Source: Durusdinium trenchii (Eukaryota; Sar; Dinophyceae; Suessiales; Symbiodiniaceae). Taken from it: a stretch of DNA of 64,000 nt. Position 1 is the first letter of the stretch. The number at the start of each line of letters is the position of its first letter. Below, one piece after another: positions 10,245-20,019 of the stretch. A program made the translations under genes and the position numbers. A model generated the notes under the pieces. That model was given only the letters and a program-made list of their open reading frames with translations, was not told where the DNA came from and ran no database searches. The stretch is from contig CAXAMN010013780.1 in assembly GCA_963970005.1 (NCBI GenBank), positions 1,104,671-1,168,670 of the forward strand, written 5' to 3'.

Positions 10245-11164
10245 TTCATTTTTCATGGACTTGAGTAGTCAAGTCATGAGTAGTTAGGGTTCAGATAGTC
10301 ATTGTGGGTTCAAAAAGCCCGTTTCTCGCAGTTTCCCCACTTCTTTCACCACTTCTCGGTATTTCTTTCGTATTGTTACCATCCTCATTCCCGGACCTAG
10401 AGCCAGAACCTTTCCTTCAGACTTGCATGTCAAGTTTCCATGTATAAAAATCTAGGAACCAAATCAATAAAGCGTGAGCTATCCTGTGTCCAGTTCATAG
10501 GAGCAAACTTCTCCTAGTAGCGAACTAGTCGCCCTTAATCAATTAAGTCGGCGCCAACTTACATAAGTAATGTATGTAAGTAGGGAGGCAGGGCCACAGG
10601 AGAAAAAACAAGGATTTGGTTGGTCCCAAGAAGAAGTGCCTTGCAATTCGCTCCCCGAAGCTTGCTTGGAACAGGCATCCTTGGGTTCTCTCCAAAGCCG
10701 AGGCGCACAACTTGGAGGAGGGTGGTAGCTCCATGATGACCCCTGCAGTATAGCATCTGAGAATTGAAGTGGGAAGTGTTGTGACATTGGCTTCTTTTCT
10801 TTCCTTCTACATTGCACGAATTCTACCTCTTTGTTGAACCCGCAGGTGCAATCCGAGCCCTCACTCACCAAGTCGTTGGGAACCCAGGGGCAGAATCCTT
10901 AACACCAAGCCCCTGAAGTGTCACCCTGCAGTACAGATTGGCACCTGCCTTGAAGAAGTGCAGTTTCAGATGGACGGTGTGACTTCAGCGTGAAAGTCGT
11001 TGCATCATCCAATCGTTTGAAGCAAAAACAGCTCTGCCGTGTGACCGAGGCAGCAGTTGCCTGCACCGTCAACTCCGTGACCGTTGCATGTTGAAAGTGC
11101 AGAAGACGGGCTCTGCATTTTGCAGCCCTGGAGTCCTCAATGTTTTAGTATGTTTATTGTTACT
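10245..11164. other. Kinase 3' flank with a dispersed repeat copy
   Basis: No gene is recognisable. The stretch holds one copy of a repeat of about 150 bases at 10440-10590 whose partner is at 14699-14850. Short ORFs on both strands lack any domain. Confidence 0.5.
10440..10590 (+). repeat. Dispersed repeat, copy 1
   Basis: Shares, in the same order as 14699-14850: AAAATCTAGG, GCGTGAGCTATCCTG, GTCCAGTTC, AGGAGC, AACTAGTCGCCCTTA, TCAATTAAGT and GTAAGTAGGGAGG. The copies differ by scattered substitutions and small indels. No coding capacity; probably a short non-autonomous element. Confidence 0.75.
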
Positions 11165-11236
11165 AGATGTTACTAGTAGCTTTATTGTTACTACTAGCGA
11201 TGGCCTCCAACCTAGTAGCTTCTTGGTACTCGTACG
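11165..11236 (-). repeat. CTACTAG-family repeat cluster
   Basis: Contains TTACTAGTAGC, TTACTACTAGCGATGGC and CTCCAACCTAGTAGCTTC, the minus-orientation form of the family. Confidence 0.7.
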
Positions 11237-12476
11237 ATGTTTGTTGGACTCCATGTGGCGCCGCTGCCAGGCCCTCGAACAGTTCAAAGCACTTGCCATT
11301 GCATGGGGCCAAGCCGCCAGATAATGCATACGCGTCTGCATGAGCATTCTGACCTCTATGCGTTGTCCTATGTATGGTCATTAATATACGCATCCCTGAA
11401 ATACATCTTGAATCTGGCCACAGCATATGCTGTATGTGTCAGCCTCAAGGTACCCACCTCATTTCCAAAGGCCTTTGTTCCACGTCATGACCGTCATGGT
11501 ATCAACATATTTTCTTTGGGTTTCTTGCCCAGAGTGCTCAAGGCGGTTGGGATGAATCAATCCACAGGTCACACCGAGCACCACTCTTGTTTTCTGCAAA
11601 GATGCATGGAAATTCTCGGATCATGTCGTGATGATTTGCTTTGCCTGCCTCTCTGCTGCAATTGCAGTGTTGACTCTTCCTTTGTCCAAATGACTTTTGT
11701 GTTGACGTGTTCTCTCTCTCTCTCTATTCTTGGTGCTTCGCACGGGGCACCTCTTGATTTCAACAACATTCTTGCGTCGGTTCACTTTGCCGACCCGACC
11801 TCTCAAGTCAGGTTCGTTTGTGCCAGTGATTCGAAGAAGACTGATTCGTATTCCTGTCATCACCGGATTATTGTGTCCACTTGCACAACCACAATCAGCT
11901 TCAATCAATGTCAAACTTGGCAAATCAGTGGGACAGTCGAGGCAGAAGCATCAGGTTGAATGGCCTTTTCTGGTCAAGCAGGTTCACACCTAGCTTCAAG
12001 CCGCGTGGGATTTGCAAATAAGGGCCTCAAAGCCTCCAACCTAGTAGCTTCTTGCTGCCAGGAGCCCCTAGTAGCGTCCTCTTGCTACTAAGGGCCTCAA
12101 AGCTGGAGATAGCATGCAGCGAAGAAGATAGCATGACCTATTTTTGTGATTCGATTTGAGGCAACAGAGTGGCCGCGTAGGATCTTGTGAGCAGGCCTGC
12201 AAACTGGTGCACGCGAGAGACTATCATAATATTTCTATGACTCTTTTTGTTTCCCAGACACGTTCAATCGAGTGAACCACATTAGTTTTATGGCCTAGCC
12301 TCCTTCTTAGTGGAGGGCTTGGATCCATCCTCCTTTCTTTGCAGTTGGAACAAGCGGTCAAAAGCAATATGGAAGCGTCAGGTGCTGCACGTGACCTCTC
12401 CGCGGAACAGGGCGTCTGGTGCCGGAGGCCCCCGAAACGGGCAATAGAATGAATGGAGCATTCACCACAAATGATC
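11237..12476. other. No supported gene; one repeat cluster at 12020-12102
   Basis: A 240-codon plus-strand ORF (11237-11959) starts inside a repeat and shows no domain or splice logic, so I do not call it. A CTACTAG-family cluster lies at 12020-12102 with CCAGGAGCCCCTAGTAGC. Confidence 0.5.
12020..12102 (-). repeat. CTACTAG-family repeat cluster
   Basis: Minus-orientation units: CCTCCAACCTAGTAGC, GCCAGGAGCCCCTAGTAGC and TTGCTACTAAGG, bounded on both sides by GGGCCTCAAAGC. Confidence 0.75.
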
Positions 12477-15400
12477 TCATTCAGCAAGTTGGGAGTTGTA
12501 TTGGCAGAAAGACTTGCAAGTTATGCTGGTCTGGTCCATAGCTGGCCTGCTCCAGGAATGCTTCTTTGTTCCACGTGCGGAGACAAAGCCGCTCGTTGGT
12601 TCAGGTGAAGCGACTGGGGAGCGCTCCAGCACTTCCACGCCAGTCTCCTCTGCTGCTGCTCCAGTGCAGGTGTCATGGCCTGTGTCCAGCCCGTCTGTGG
12701 CTCGTTGCCGAACTAAGTCTGTTTTTATTGGGAGCTGCTCTTCCAAAGACAGGTTCAGTTTTGTATAACTGCAAAAGAAAGGCATGATCCCACGAAACTG
12801 CCGTCTTTAGACAGCAAATGATGGGCACCCTTATCCTATCGTGGCATTGAATTCTGACCAATTATTCACTTCAAAAAGGCTGCATTCATTTGATTGACAC
12901 TTTTGCAGATATATACCAAAGCATCTAGTAACAATAAGCTACTAGGAACAGGTGCATCGCTACTAGTAGTAAAGACGCTACTACTAGCAAGGTGCCTTAC
13001 TACTAGTAGCTTGTTACTACTGTACTACTAATGCACCATGCTACTAGTAGCTTCAAAGTTTCTTGCCAGGCAGTTCGAAAGGTACCATGGCCCAATTCGC
13101 GGGTGGCCAAGAAAAGCTCATGCCGATGAGATTGCTTGGAATTGAGAGGCCTTCGCCCTCCTTCTCGCGGCTTGCCGTGCCTTAGAATTCGCTTGACCAA
13201 GGCAGAACCAACCTCAATCCAACGGATACCAGGCAGGGGTTGCTGAAGGGCTCATTGGGGCTATTGGCAGCTTCCTCCTACAACAGCGACGAACATAGAA
13301 CTTCATAAGGTGTATAAAATGCTTGCTACGGCTAGACAAAGCTCAGGCATAAGAGCACAAGATTTGCTTGAGGTCTTTTGCTGGATCCCCTAAGAATCCG
13401 CAATCACTATGCTTCCATGGTTTAGGTATCATTCACGCAAGTCTAAGACTTGTGACATTGATTTCTGATTTGCCAGAAGCGACACGTGGCATCGCCCACG
13501 GGAACACCAGTCCTCACACGCCGAGGCACGTTTTCCATATGGTGAGGGGGGGAAGAGAGGTTCAAGACGGTCATCTTATCTTGGTAAAAGACATGGGACG
13601 CACGTGGAAGGATCGCCATGTTTTTCAAACACTCTATTTTAATCCTCTTTCAAATTACTGCAGCTATAGATACATCTTGTGTACTTCTTTTTTTAGCAGT
13701 TTTGTGGGCGATAGGCCATAAAGAGGCCGGGGTGCGGGAAGGGAGGCCAGTAAGCCAGGTGGCTATCGTACGAGAAAGCTACAAGCAGCTATCCGATACT
13801 GACCGGACACAAAAGGGGGAAGGAAGAAGCTTTGTCGAAGAACTTTTCTGGTTGAGGAAACGAAAAAACTTTTCCTTCCTTTCCGTGCCTTTTCCTTTCT
13901 TTATTTCCAAAACAGTAAAGAGCTTGTCCAAGGCCGGTTGAACACCGGGGCGTGTCGTACAGGGAGTAATAGGACAGGCCCGAAATATCGTCCCAGATTT
14001 TTCGAGGTGTCGCAGTGACGGTGACCATGGCTGCAAAGGTCTCAGTTCTCATGCTGTCATTGTCCCTTGCTACTTTACCAGACATAATGCTGATGCATTT
14101 TATCCCTAGCTACTAGGGGCTCCTGGCATCGCTACTAGGAGCAAGGACGCTACTAGGGGCTCCTGGCCGTACTACTAGGAACAAGAAACTACTAGGAACA
14201 AGAAGCTACTAGGGAGGAAATTATTCTTTTCCTTTAGACCTTTGGACCATTCTTCTTTTTCTTCATTCTTTCCCCCCAAGAAACATACGTCATCCCTTCC
14301 ACTGATTCCCAAGACCAGAATGCTTTTGGAAAAAAACGGTTCTCACCATTTGTCCAGCTTCCTGAGGGCACTCCGCCAGGTGCCGGCCACAGATTTTGAT
14401 GAGAACGTGCGACCACGGAAGCTTCGCAAATGGAAGCAACCGTTTCGGGGTTGACACTTTTGTCACAAAGCAATGCATGGACCTGACAGTGCAAAACACG
14501 CGACACAGCTTCAGAACTAAATGGTATTTTCTCGACGATGTTGGCCCTGTGCCGGATGACTTCAGGACGGGAAGCTGGTAAAACAAATGGGCGAGCAATA
14601 CGCAGGCGCTGTGTCCAGGGTTGCCCTTTAGTGTCTTAATTGCAGATCCAATTGCTTACTAAAAGTGAGTCTTTCATATGTCTTTTGGTCCACGATCTTT
14701 CCTAAAAATCTAGGATAGTGCGTGAGCTATCCTGCGTCCAGTTCCTAGGAGCGAACTTCAAATAACAAACTAGTCGCCCTTACTCAATTAAGTAGGCGCG
14801 TACTTAACTACTGTAAGTAGGGAGGGGGGGAGCGGTCTAAAAAGAAACAAGAGGCACCAGGTCTAAGGTAGATTGTGAAAGTCGAATTCCCATTTGCCAG
14901 GCCTGAGAGCCCAGAGGCTACTCGCTCTGCGAGCAAAGGGAGGCCAGCGTTGCATGCTGTTGGAGAACTCTCCTTTTGAAGGATTTGTTTTGGAAGGAGT
15001 GTGAAAGGAACATTAGTACACAAGACCCCTTCCAATATTAGAATGAATCAAGAGTGGTGGCTCCAGACCAGGTCCTTGTTAATCTTTGCCATGGCAAACA
15101 CATCGATTCCAAGTGGAGCACATGCGACATGAACGCATAGTGACGGAACCAGACTTGCCTTTATGCTCGCTAGATGTTGGTGTTGCTATTTGAAGGGAAG
15201 AAGATGCTGTACTGTTCAAGGCAAATGACTTTTTACAAAAATAAGAAACAAGCAAATGCTATCTAGTTGGCAATTCCTCCTTTCTTCAACCGACACGGCT
15301 TGAAACATGACTAGGCGAAACTACTATGAGGCATATTTACCTTCGAGACCAGTTTCCCGTAGTTCACATGCCAATCCAATGGGATCGAATGTGTCAAAAG

Positions 15401-15703
15401 GGTACCAATGACTTGTTGTTTAGTCTCAGAGTCAAGTTTCTGTTCAGCAAATCTAACAAGTGAGGATACACCTTTGCTCTTCGACCCTAGACTTGTTGAC
15501 AGCACTTTGACCTTTATGGGACACATTATGGCACATTCCTTCAATTGTTCAAGGATTCTTGTGCTTGCCCAACTGTCAGCTCCATTCGCAGATGTAGATG
15601 TTACATCACATGAAATAGCTGCCTTCACACTCCGTTTTGATTGATTTCTTGCAGATCCCCAACGTCGACTTCTGTTCCACCTCCCGACACTAGGAGCGCA
15701 CAT
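12477..15703 (-). CDS. Probable unrecognised intron-rich minus-strand gene
   Basis: Several minus-strand stretches read like protein and sit next to splice-like sites, but I do not recognise the family. 15703-15340: a frame of about 120 codons including EQLKECAIMCPIKVKVLSTS and VRFAEQKLDSETKQQVIG, ending at a GTAAAT donor. About 14580-14360: HRANIVEKIPFSSEAVSRVL and PETVASICEASVVARSHQN. About 13305-13230: a TTGTAG acceptor then EEAANSPNEPFSNP. 12768-12477: a TTTTGCAG acceptor followed by about 95 codons (LSLEEQLPIKTDLVRQRATD, then VEVLERSPVASPEPTSGF), ending in a TGA at 12477-12479 that may be the true stop. A CTACTAG cluster at 12920-13050 and the repeat copy at 14699-14850 would lie in introns. 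The joining of these pieces into one gene is inference. Confidence 0.4.
12920..13050. repeat. CTACTAG-family repeat cluster with palindromic cores
   Basis: Dense series of CTAGTAACAA, GCTACTAGGAACAG, GCATCGCTACTAGTAG, GCTACTACTAGC and CTACTAGTAGC in both orientations, so the cluster is itself partly self-complementary. Confidence 0.75.
14108..14214 (+). repeat. CTACTAG-family repeat cluster, alternating units
   Basis: The clearest plus-orientation copy. A unit CTACTAGGGGCTCCTGG plus 5 bases alternates with GCTACTAGGAGCAAGGAC, then repeats with GCTACTAGGGGCTCCTGGCC, and ends in two CTACTAGGAACAAGAA units. Confidence 0.85.
14699..14850 (+). repeat. Dispersed repeat, copy 2
   Basis: Second copy of the repeat described at 10440-10590, in the same orientation 4.2 kb away, with CCTAAAAATCTAGG at its left end. 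Confidence 0.75.
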
Positions 15704-16080
15704 GTCGCATCGTGTTTGGGCTCCTTTTTTCCTTGACTAAAGGACTGATCAATGAGATGCTTCTTGCCAGAGGACTAAAGGTCTATTTGTGGCCATGACA
15801 ATGGGTGCCGCATGCCTTTGGGATACATGCACACTCAATTGGCATTCACCCAATCGCAAATCAAGGCAATCGGGAGCTAATGAAGCGATCTCTTGTTCGG
15901 CTGGCCATGTAAAGTTGGTCGAATTCAGCATACCTCACCTGTCCTCGTGGCAGGACTGGACGGACAGAAGTGAAAGCCCCTGTCTATCAGGCTCGATTTG
16001 GGGCCCTTTCAGCCAGGGATAGATTCAACACCTTCTATATATGGCATGTTGTACGTAGTACACGGCATGTCACGAAGCGA
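15704..16080. other. Left flank of the tyrosine-recombinase element
   Basis: No recognisable gene. A 60-codon minus-strand frame (15749-15931) has no identifiable domain. Base composition rises sharply to GC-rich just after this stretch, which marks the approximate element edge. I could not find a terminal repeat. Confidence 0.4.
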
Positions 16081-16136
16081 CCGGTAGATTGTGGCCCAAA
16101 GTTGTTTCCTGGAGGGTGGGATCCAGCTGCGCCGCA

Positions 16137-18275
16137 ATGGAGGAGGAAGACGACTGGGGTCTGATCTGCAGCCTTGCAGGTCTGAAGGGCTGGGAGTCAG
16201 ATGCCCTCAGGCGGTCGGGCTGGACGGTGACACGTCTAGCGACCGTGCAAGGCTGTGACCCCAGCGTCTTAGACGCCATCGTGTGGCGAGTTCAAGAGCG
16301 AGAGGAGGCCTTCGCGGTCAACCGCGAGAAGATGGAGGACCTGGTGAAGAGAGCTGCTAGCAGGGCGAAGACCCGACACCTCGTGGACGCGAAGAGGGGC
16401 TCACAAGAGTTGTTCGAAGCACACGTGGCGCACCAGCGAGAGATGAGAAGAAAGACCTTCGAAGATGTCGTCGACAACGACGTGGATGCTCGGGTGCAAA
16501 TGGTGGGCACCGCAAAGCGGTCGAGGTGGCCGACGCGTCTCAGCTTGAAGCTGCATATCGCTTCGAGCGATCTGGCGATGCGGGAGCTCGCTGAAAAGCA
16601 GGAGCGAGACCGGTGGGTGAAGGAGCTTGGCGACATCATCAGAGATGCCGGACTCCCAGCGGCAAAGCGCTCCAGCGGAGATTCGCTGATGCTCAGGGTG
16701 GCGAAAGGCCGTAGAGCCAACACTTTGAGAAAGCATGTAAAGACGTGGCACAAGGTGTCACGGTGGATGGAGGCGGTCTTTCATTGCCGGTGGCCGCACA
16801 ATGCGGATTGCTTCGCCGAGTTCATCGAGGCAATGATTGAAGAGCCCTGCGCGAGAACTTTCCCAGAGTCGGCGTTCAAGTCGTTGATGTTCTTGGAGTA
16901 CGCCGGAGAGGTGCCAGAGGCGGATCAGATGTGCAGGTCGCTGGCGGTGAAGAACGTCCTAGAGGAGGCATCGCTACGGCTGCAGAGCGTGGAGCTGAAG
17001 CCAAGCAAGGACGCGCTGGTACTGCCGGTGGCGGTGATCATGGCGTGGGAGGTCCACGTCTGCGATGAGAAGGAGACGAACTACTCCAGGGCCTACGCAT
17101 GGTTCAGGCTCATCAAGCTGTGGACGGGGATGCGCTTCGATGACACCAAGGGCACTCCGAACAGGACCATGGAGATGACCGAGTGGGGCCTAAAGGGAGT
17201 GATCAACAGGTCGAAGACTTCGGGGCCAGGGAAGCGTGTGATCTTGCTTCCCTTCTACGTCAGCCGCGAGGCGTGGCTGGCAGAGCGCGGCTGGCTGTCG
17301 GTTGGATGGAAGCTATGGACGGCGATGGGCTCGGAGTCGGGCATGCTCATGAGGGACTTCATGCTGCCTTGGCCCAACAAGGACTGTAGCGGCTTCATCA
17401 GGAAGGTGGTCGACTACCCGATCGCCTCGACTATGTCGAATGCGCTCTTCAATGAGCTGAAGTTGAGGCAGGGCGAGAAGTTCACCTCGGTGATGGTGCC
17501 AGGCATCGGGGTGCTGTGGACAGAACACAGCGAGCGGGTGACAATCCGCACCTGGGCACAGGCGGCAAGGATTCCGGAAGACGTCCGGAGGATGATCGGT
17601 CGATGGCGACCATCGGCTGACGAGGGATATGAGAAGAATGTGAGGATCAACGTCCTACGCTGCCAAAAGGTGCTCGCTGCTTTCGTGCGGGAGAATTTGA
17701 CCAACTCGGACCCGTTCGATGAGACGATGGTGGTGCAGTTGGTCGAGCAGAGAATGAAGGGCGTGAAGTACTCGCAGGAAGAGATCGATGAGCAGCTCAT
17801 GCGGCTCATGACATTCATGCCGGGTGAGGGCCAGGCGAAGCAGTGCCGCAAGCCCAAGTGGACCACCACGGGGCCGGTGGTGCTGGTGGAAGAGTTGGAT
17901 GACACAGTGGAGGTGAAGGCAGAGCCTGATCGCATGGATGGTGGCGAGCAGGAGCACTCGGAGGAGGAGGTGCAGCAGCCGGCAGTCGTGCCGCTGGAGA
18001 AGGTGACTGGCACCTTCGTGGTGTCCATCGTGGGGAGGTCGAAGACCAAGACCCTGCATCGAATTGGTGAATGCCATAGACAACCTGGATTGCATTACTC
18101 GCAGTTCGAGGTGCTAGGGGACGAAGTTCCCGAGGCATCGGCATATCACCGGGCATGCCGCCAGTGCTTTCGCAAAGGGATTGCGGCGGCAGAGAATGCT
18201 CTTGAGGATGATTCCTCAGGAGAGGTATCCTCGTCGGAGATGACGGACTCCGAGGAAGAGGATAGCACGGGGTGA
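16137..18275 (+). CDS. Tyrosine recombinase of the retroelement
   Basis: Integrates the element's DNA by breaking and joining strands through a tyrosine. I chose the ATG at 16137 (context GCCGCAATGGAGG, close to the eukaryotic ideal); the frame also opens at a TTG at 16089. The protein is 712 residues. Counting from the ATG, the catalytic set is present in order: Arg333 (LWTGMRFDDTKG), His464 and Arg467 (EHSERVTIRTWA), Trp490 (MIGRWRPSADEGY, in the position often held by His or Trp) and Tyr498 (DEGYEKN), the likely nucleophile. The N-terminal 300 residues are basic and helical and probably bind DNA. The C-terminus has an acidic linker and a Cys/His cluster (HRIGECHRQPG, then YHRACRQCF) that could bind zinc, then an acidic tail (SEMTDSEEEDSTG). 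No frameshift or stop breaks it. Confidence 0.88.
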   Translation: MEEEDDWGLICSLAGLKGWESDALRRSGWTVTRLATVQGCDPSVLDAIVWRVQEREEAFAVNREKMEDLVKRAASRAKTRHLVDAKRGSQELFEAHVAHQREMRRKTFEDVVDNDVDARVQMVGTAKRSRWPTRLSLKLHIASSDLAMRELAEKQERDRWVKELGDIIRDAGLPAAKRSSGDSLMLRVAKGRRANTLRKHVKTWHKVSRWMEAVFHCRWPHNADCFAEFIEAMIEEPCARTFPESAFKSLMFLEYAGEVPEADQMCRSLAVKNVLEEASLRLQSVELKPSKDALVLPVAVIMAWEVHVCDEKETNYSRAYAWFRLIKLWTGMRFDDTKGTPNRTMEMTEWGLKGVINRSKTSGPGKRVILLPFYVSREAWLAERGWLSVGWKLWTAMGSESGMLMRDFMLPWPNKDCSGFIRKVVDYPIASTMSNALFNELKLRQGEKFTSVMVPGIGVLWTEHSERVTIRTWAQAARIPEDVRRMIGRWRPSADEGYEKNVRINVLRCQKVLAAFVRENLTNSDPFDETMVVQLVEQRMKGVKYSQEEIDEQLMRLMTFMPGEGQAKQCRKPKWTTTGPVVLVEELDDTVEVKAEPDRMDGGEQEHSEEEVQQPAVVPLEKVTGTFVVSIVGRSKTKTLHRIGECHRQPGLHYSQFEVLGDEVPEASAYHRACRQCFRKGIAAAENALEDDSSGEVSSSEMTDSEEEDSTG

Positions 18276-18720
18276 AGAGTACAGTCGGTTCAGATATCAC
18301 CTCGTGATGAGGGGGGCCTCGAAAAGGGGGGTCAGAACCAGAAGAAGTGAAACCGCACAGGACACGAGAGAAAAGGAGTGGGGTGCGGCAGGTAGGACGC
18401 GGGCGCAAGGGGTGGCGTCGCGTCAGGGAGTGCCGTACCGAGTCGAGGACTAGTAGCTAGTGCCTAAGTAGGTCGGCAGGAGAGGACGGGGGGTCGTCGG
18501 TCGCTCGTCGAGAGTTCCACGGAAGTTTTGTGTCTTGTGAACGGGTTGTGAGTTGAACTTGTGCTGTCATGTGTTCACACGGTCCGTGCAAACACTGAGT
18601 GTCAACCCTGTCAGGTGAATGAACGCGGTGCGAGTTTTTTTCGGCCCAAACAGGAGCGAAGGGGTGGGTCGAAAGTCGTGTCGGCAAAGACGAGGCCGGC
18701 GCGAGTGAAGGGATCGGTAC
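18276..18720 (+). other. Spacer between recombinase and gag of the retroelement
   Basis: 445 GC-rich bases without a long ORF. In this layout the stretch would carry the gag/pol promoter or leader. If the element is really a tandem or circularly permuted copy, it would instead contain the terminal-repeat junction. The short GAGTACAGT near 18277 resembles the hairpin arm at 23559-23568. Confidence 0.4.
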
Positions 18721-20019
18721 ATGGCAGGTATCGGTCATGACACGGAGGAGAGGCGGAAGAACGCCATTGCTTTGATAGATGCAGACCTTCATGGACTTCT
18801 TCAAGTCAAGGAGGTCGACGAGGTGCTGCAAGCAAAGCTATCCGTCGCCAAGATTCGGAGCATGAGCAGGATGAGCACCGTAGCCGACGATCGTGCGGGC
18901 ATGAGGAGGTTCTGCACAGAGGTCCTGACGTTGGATGAGACGCGGGACATCGTCGAGATTGCCTTGCTGGTCGACGCATGGGAGTCTGCCAGCGCCAGGG
19001 TGACGGTCAGGAACAAAGCCGAGGCCGAGGCAGGAGTGGCAAACCTGCCCAGGGCTTTGCACAAGGTGGAGATCCAGGAGCTACTTGTGAAGTTCCAGAA
19101 AGTGCACGGCATCAAGTTGGAGGACAGAAACACTCCAGCGGCCACAGCACTGGAGCAGGTCTTTGATCAAGTGGAACAAGGAGAGCTTAAGAATATGAGC
19201 TTGGTTCAATTCCTGAGCCGAGACGACGCGGAAGCGGACATCCTGGGGGCCACTGTGGAGAAGAGCACGGGCACACTCAAGATCAAGAAAGGCTACGGGG
19301 AGTGCCAGAAACCTCGTAGCCCAGAAGAATTTCGCAAGAGGATGTCGGTCGTGGCGAATGCCTACCTCCTAGCCCAGTTGAAATATCCGCAGAAAGCAAG
19401 CCTTCGTGATCTACAACCTCAACACTTCCTCAGGTATTTAGGCTTGATGCTGGGCGAACATGTGTTGGGTTTGAAGGCTCGCAACAAGGAGGGGGAGGTG
19501 ATTGCCACACCGGAGTTCGATTTGATGCTGTCGTACGACTACCAGATACGACGACAGATGGTGAAGCTGGTTAATGAGGGGGCCACCATGGCGGAAGCCC
19601 TCAAGGAGGCCATGACAGATACCACTATCAAAGAGAGGCACTTCCTTACGCCGAATGTGTACTCACAAGTGTCCTCCACGGCCAGTGCATCGAGAGGAGA
19701 CTACCAGCGGTCTCGCAGTCCGCCATGGCGAAGAGCATCATGGAACTCAGACTCCTACGAGCAGCCCAAGGGCAAAGGGAAGAGCAAGAAAGGAGGAAAA
19801 GGCAAGAGCAAGAAAGGTCGACAGATGCACGACAGGACACCGGATGGCCGCCAGACTTGTTGGAGGTGGAACAATCCCAGAGAGAGATGCCGGTTTCAGT
19901 GTGGTCGCCTTCATGTGTGCCAGCTATGCTTTGGGAGTCATCCAGCCCATGCTTGCGATGGTTCAGGAAGCAGCAAGGATACGGCCGGGACGGGGGCCGA
20001 CGCAACCAAAGCGGCTTGA
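18721..20019 (+). CDS. Gag-like structural protein with zinc-finger tail
   Basis: A 432-residue protein starting at the ATG 18721. Residues 1-320 are mainly helical and highly charged with no named domain. A basic low-complexity linker (PKGKGKSKKGGKGKSKKG, about 345-362) precedes a Cys/His cluster: Cys380, Cys390, Cys394, His398, Cys400, Cys403, His407, His410 and Cys412. This arrangement (CX9CX3CX3H followed by CX2C and HX4C) resembles the nucleic-acid-binding tails of gag-like proteins in tyrosine-recombinase elements. The gene ends in TGA at 20017-20019. The pol frame continues in the same phase straight after it, without any further stop, so gag and pol are separated only by that codon. 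Confidence 0.75.
   Translation: MAGIGHDTEERRKNAIALIDADLHGLLQVKEVDEVLQAKLSVAKIRSMSRMSTVADDRAGMRRFCTEVLTLDETRDIVEIALLVDAWESASARVTVRNKAEAEAGVANLPRALHKVEIQELLVKFQKVHGIKLEDRNTPAATALEQVFDQVEQGELKNMSLVQFLSRDDAEADILGATVEKSTGTLKIKKGYGECQKPRSPEEFRKRMSVVANAYLLAQLKYPQKASLRDLQPQHFLRYLGLMLGEHVLGLKARNKEGEVIATPEFDLMLSYDYQIRRQMVKLVNEGATMAEALKEAMTDTTIKERHFLTPNVYSQVSSTASASRGDYQRSRSPPWRRASWNSDSYEQPKGKGKSKKGGKGKSKKGRQMHDRTPDGRQTCWRWNNPRERCRFQCGRLHVCQLCFGSHPAHACDGSGSSKDTAGTGADATKAA

Noticed and set aside
11237..11959. 240-codon plus-strand ORF
   Set aside because: It begins inside a CTACTAG repeat, has no domain or coherent composition, and contains a CT microsatellite; most likely chance.
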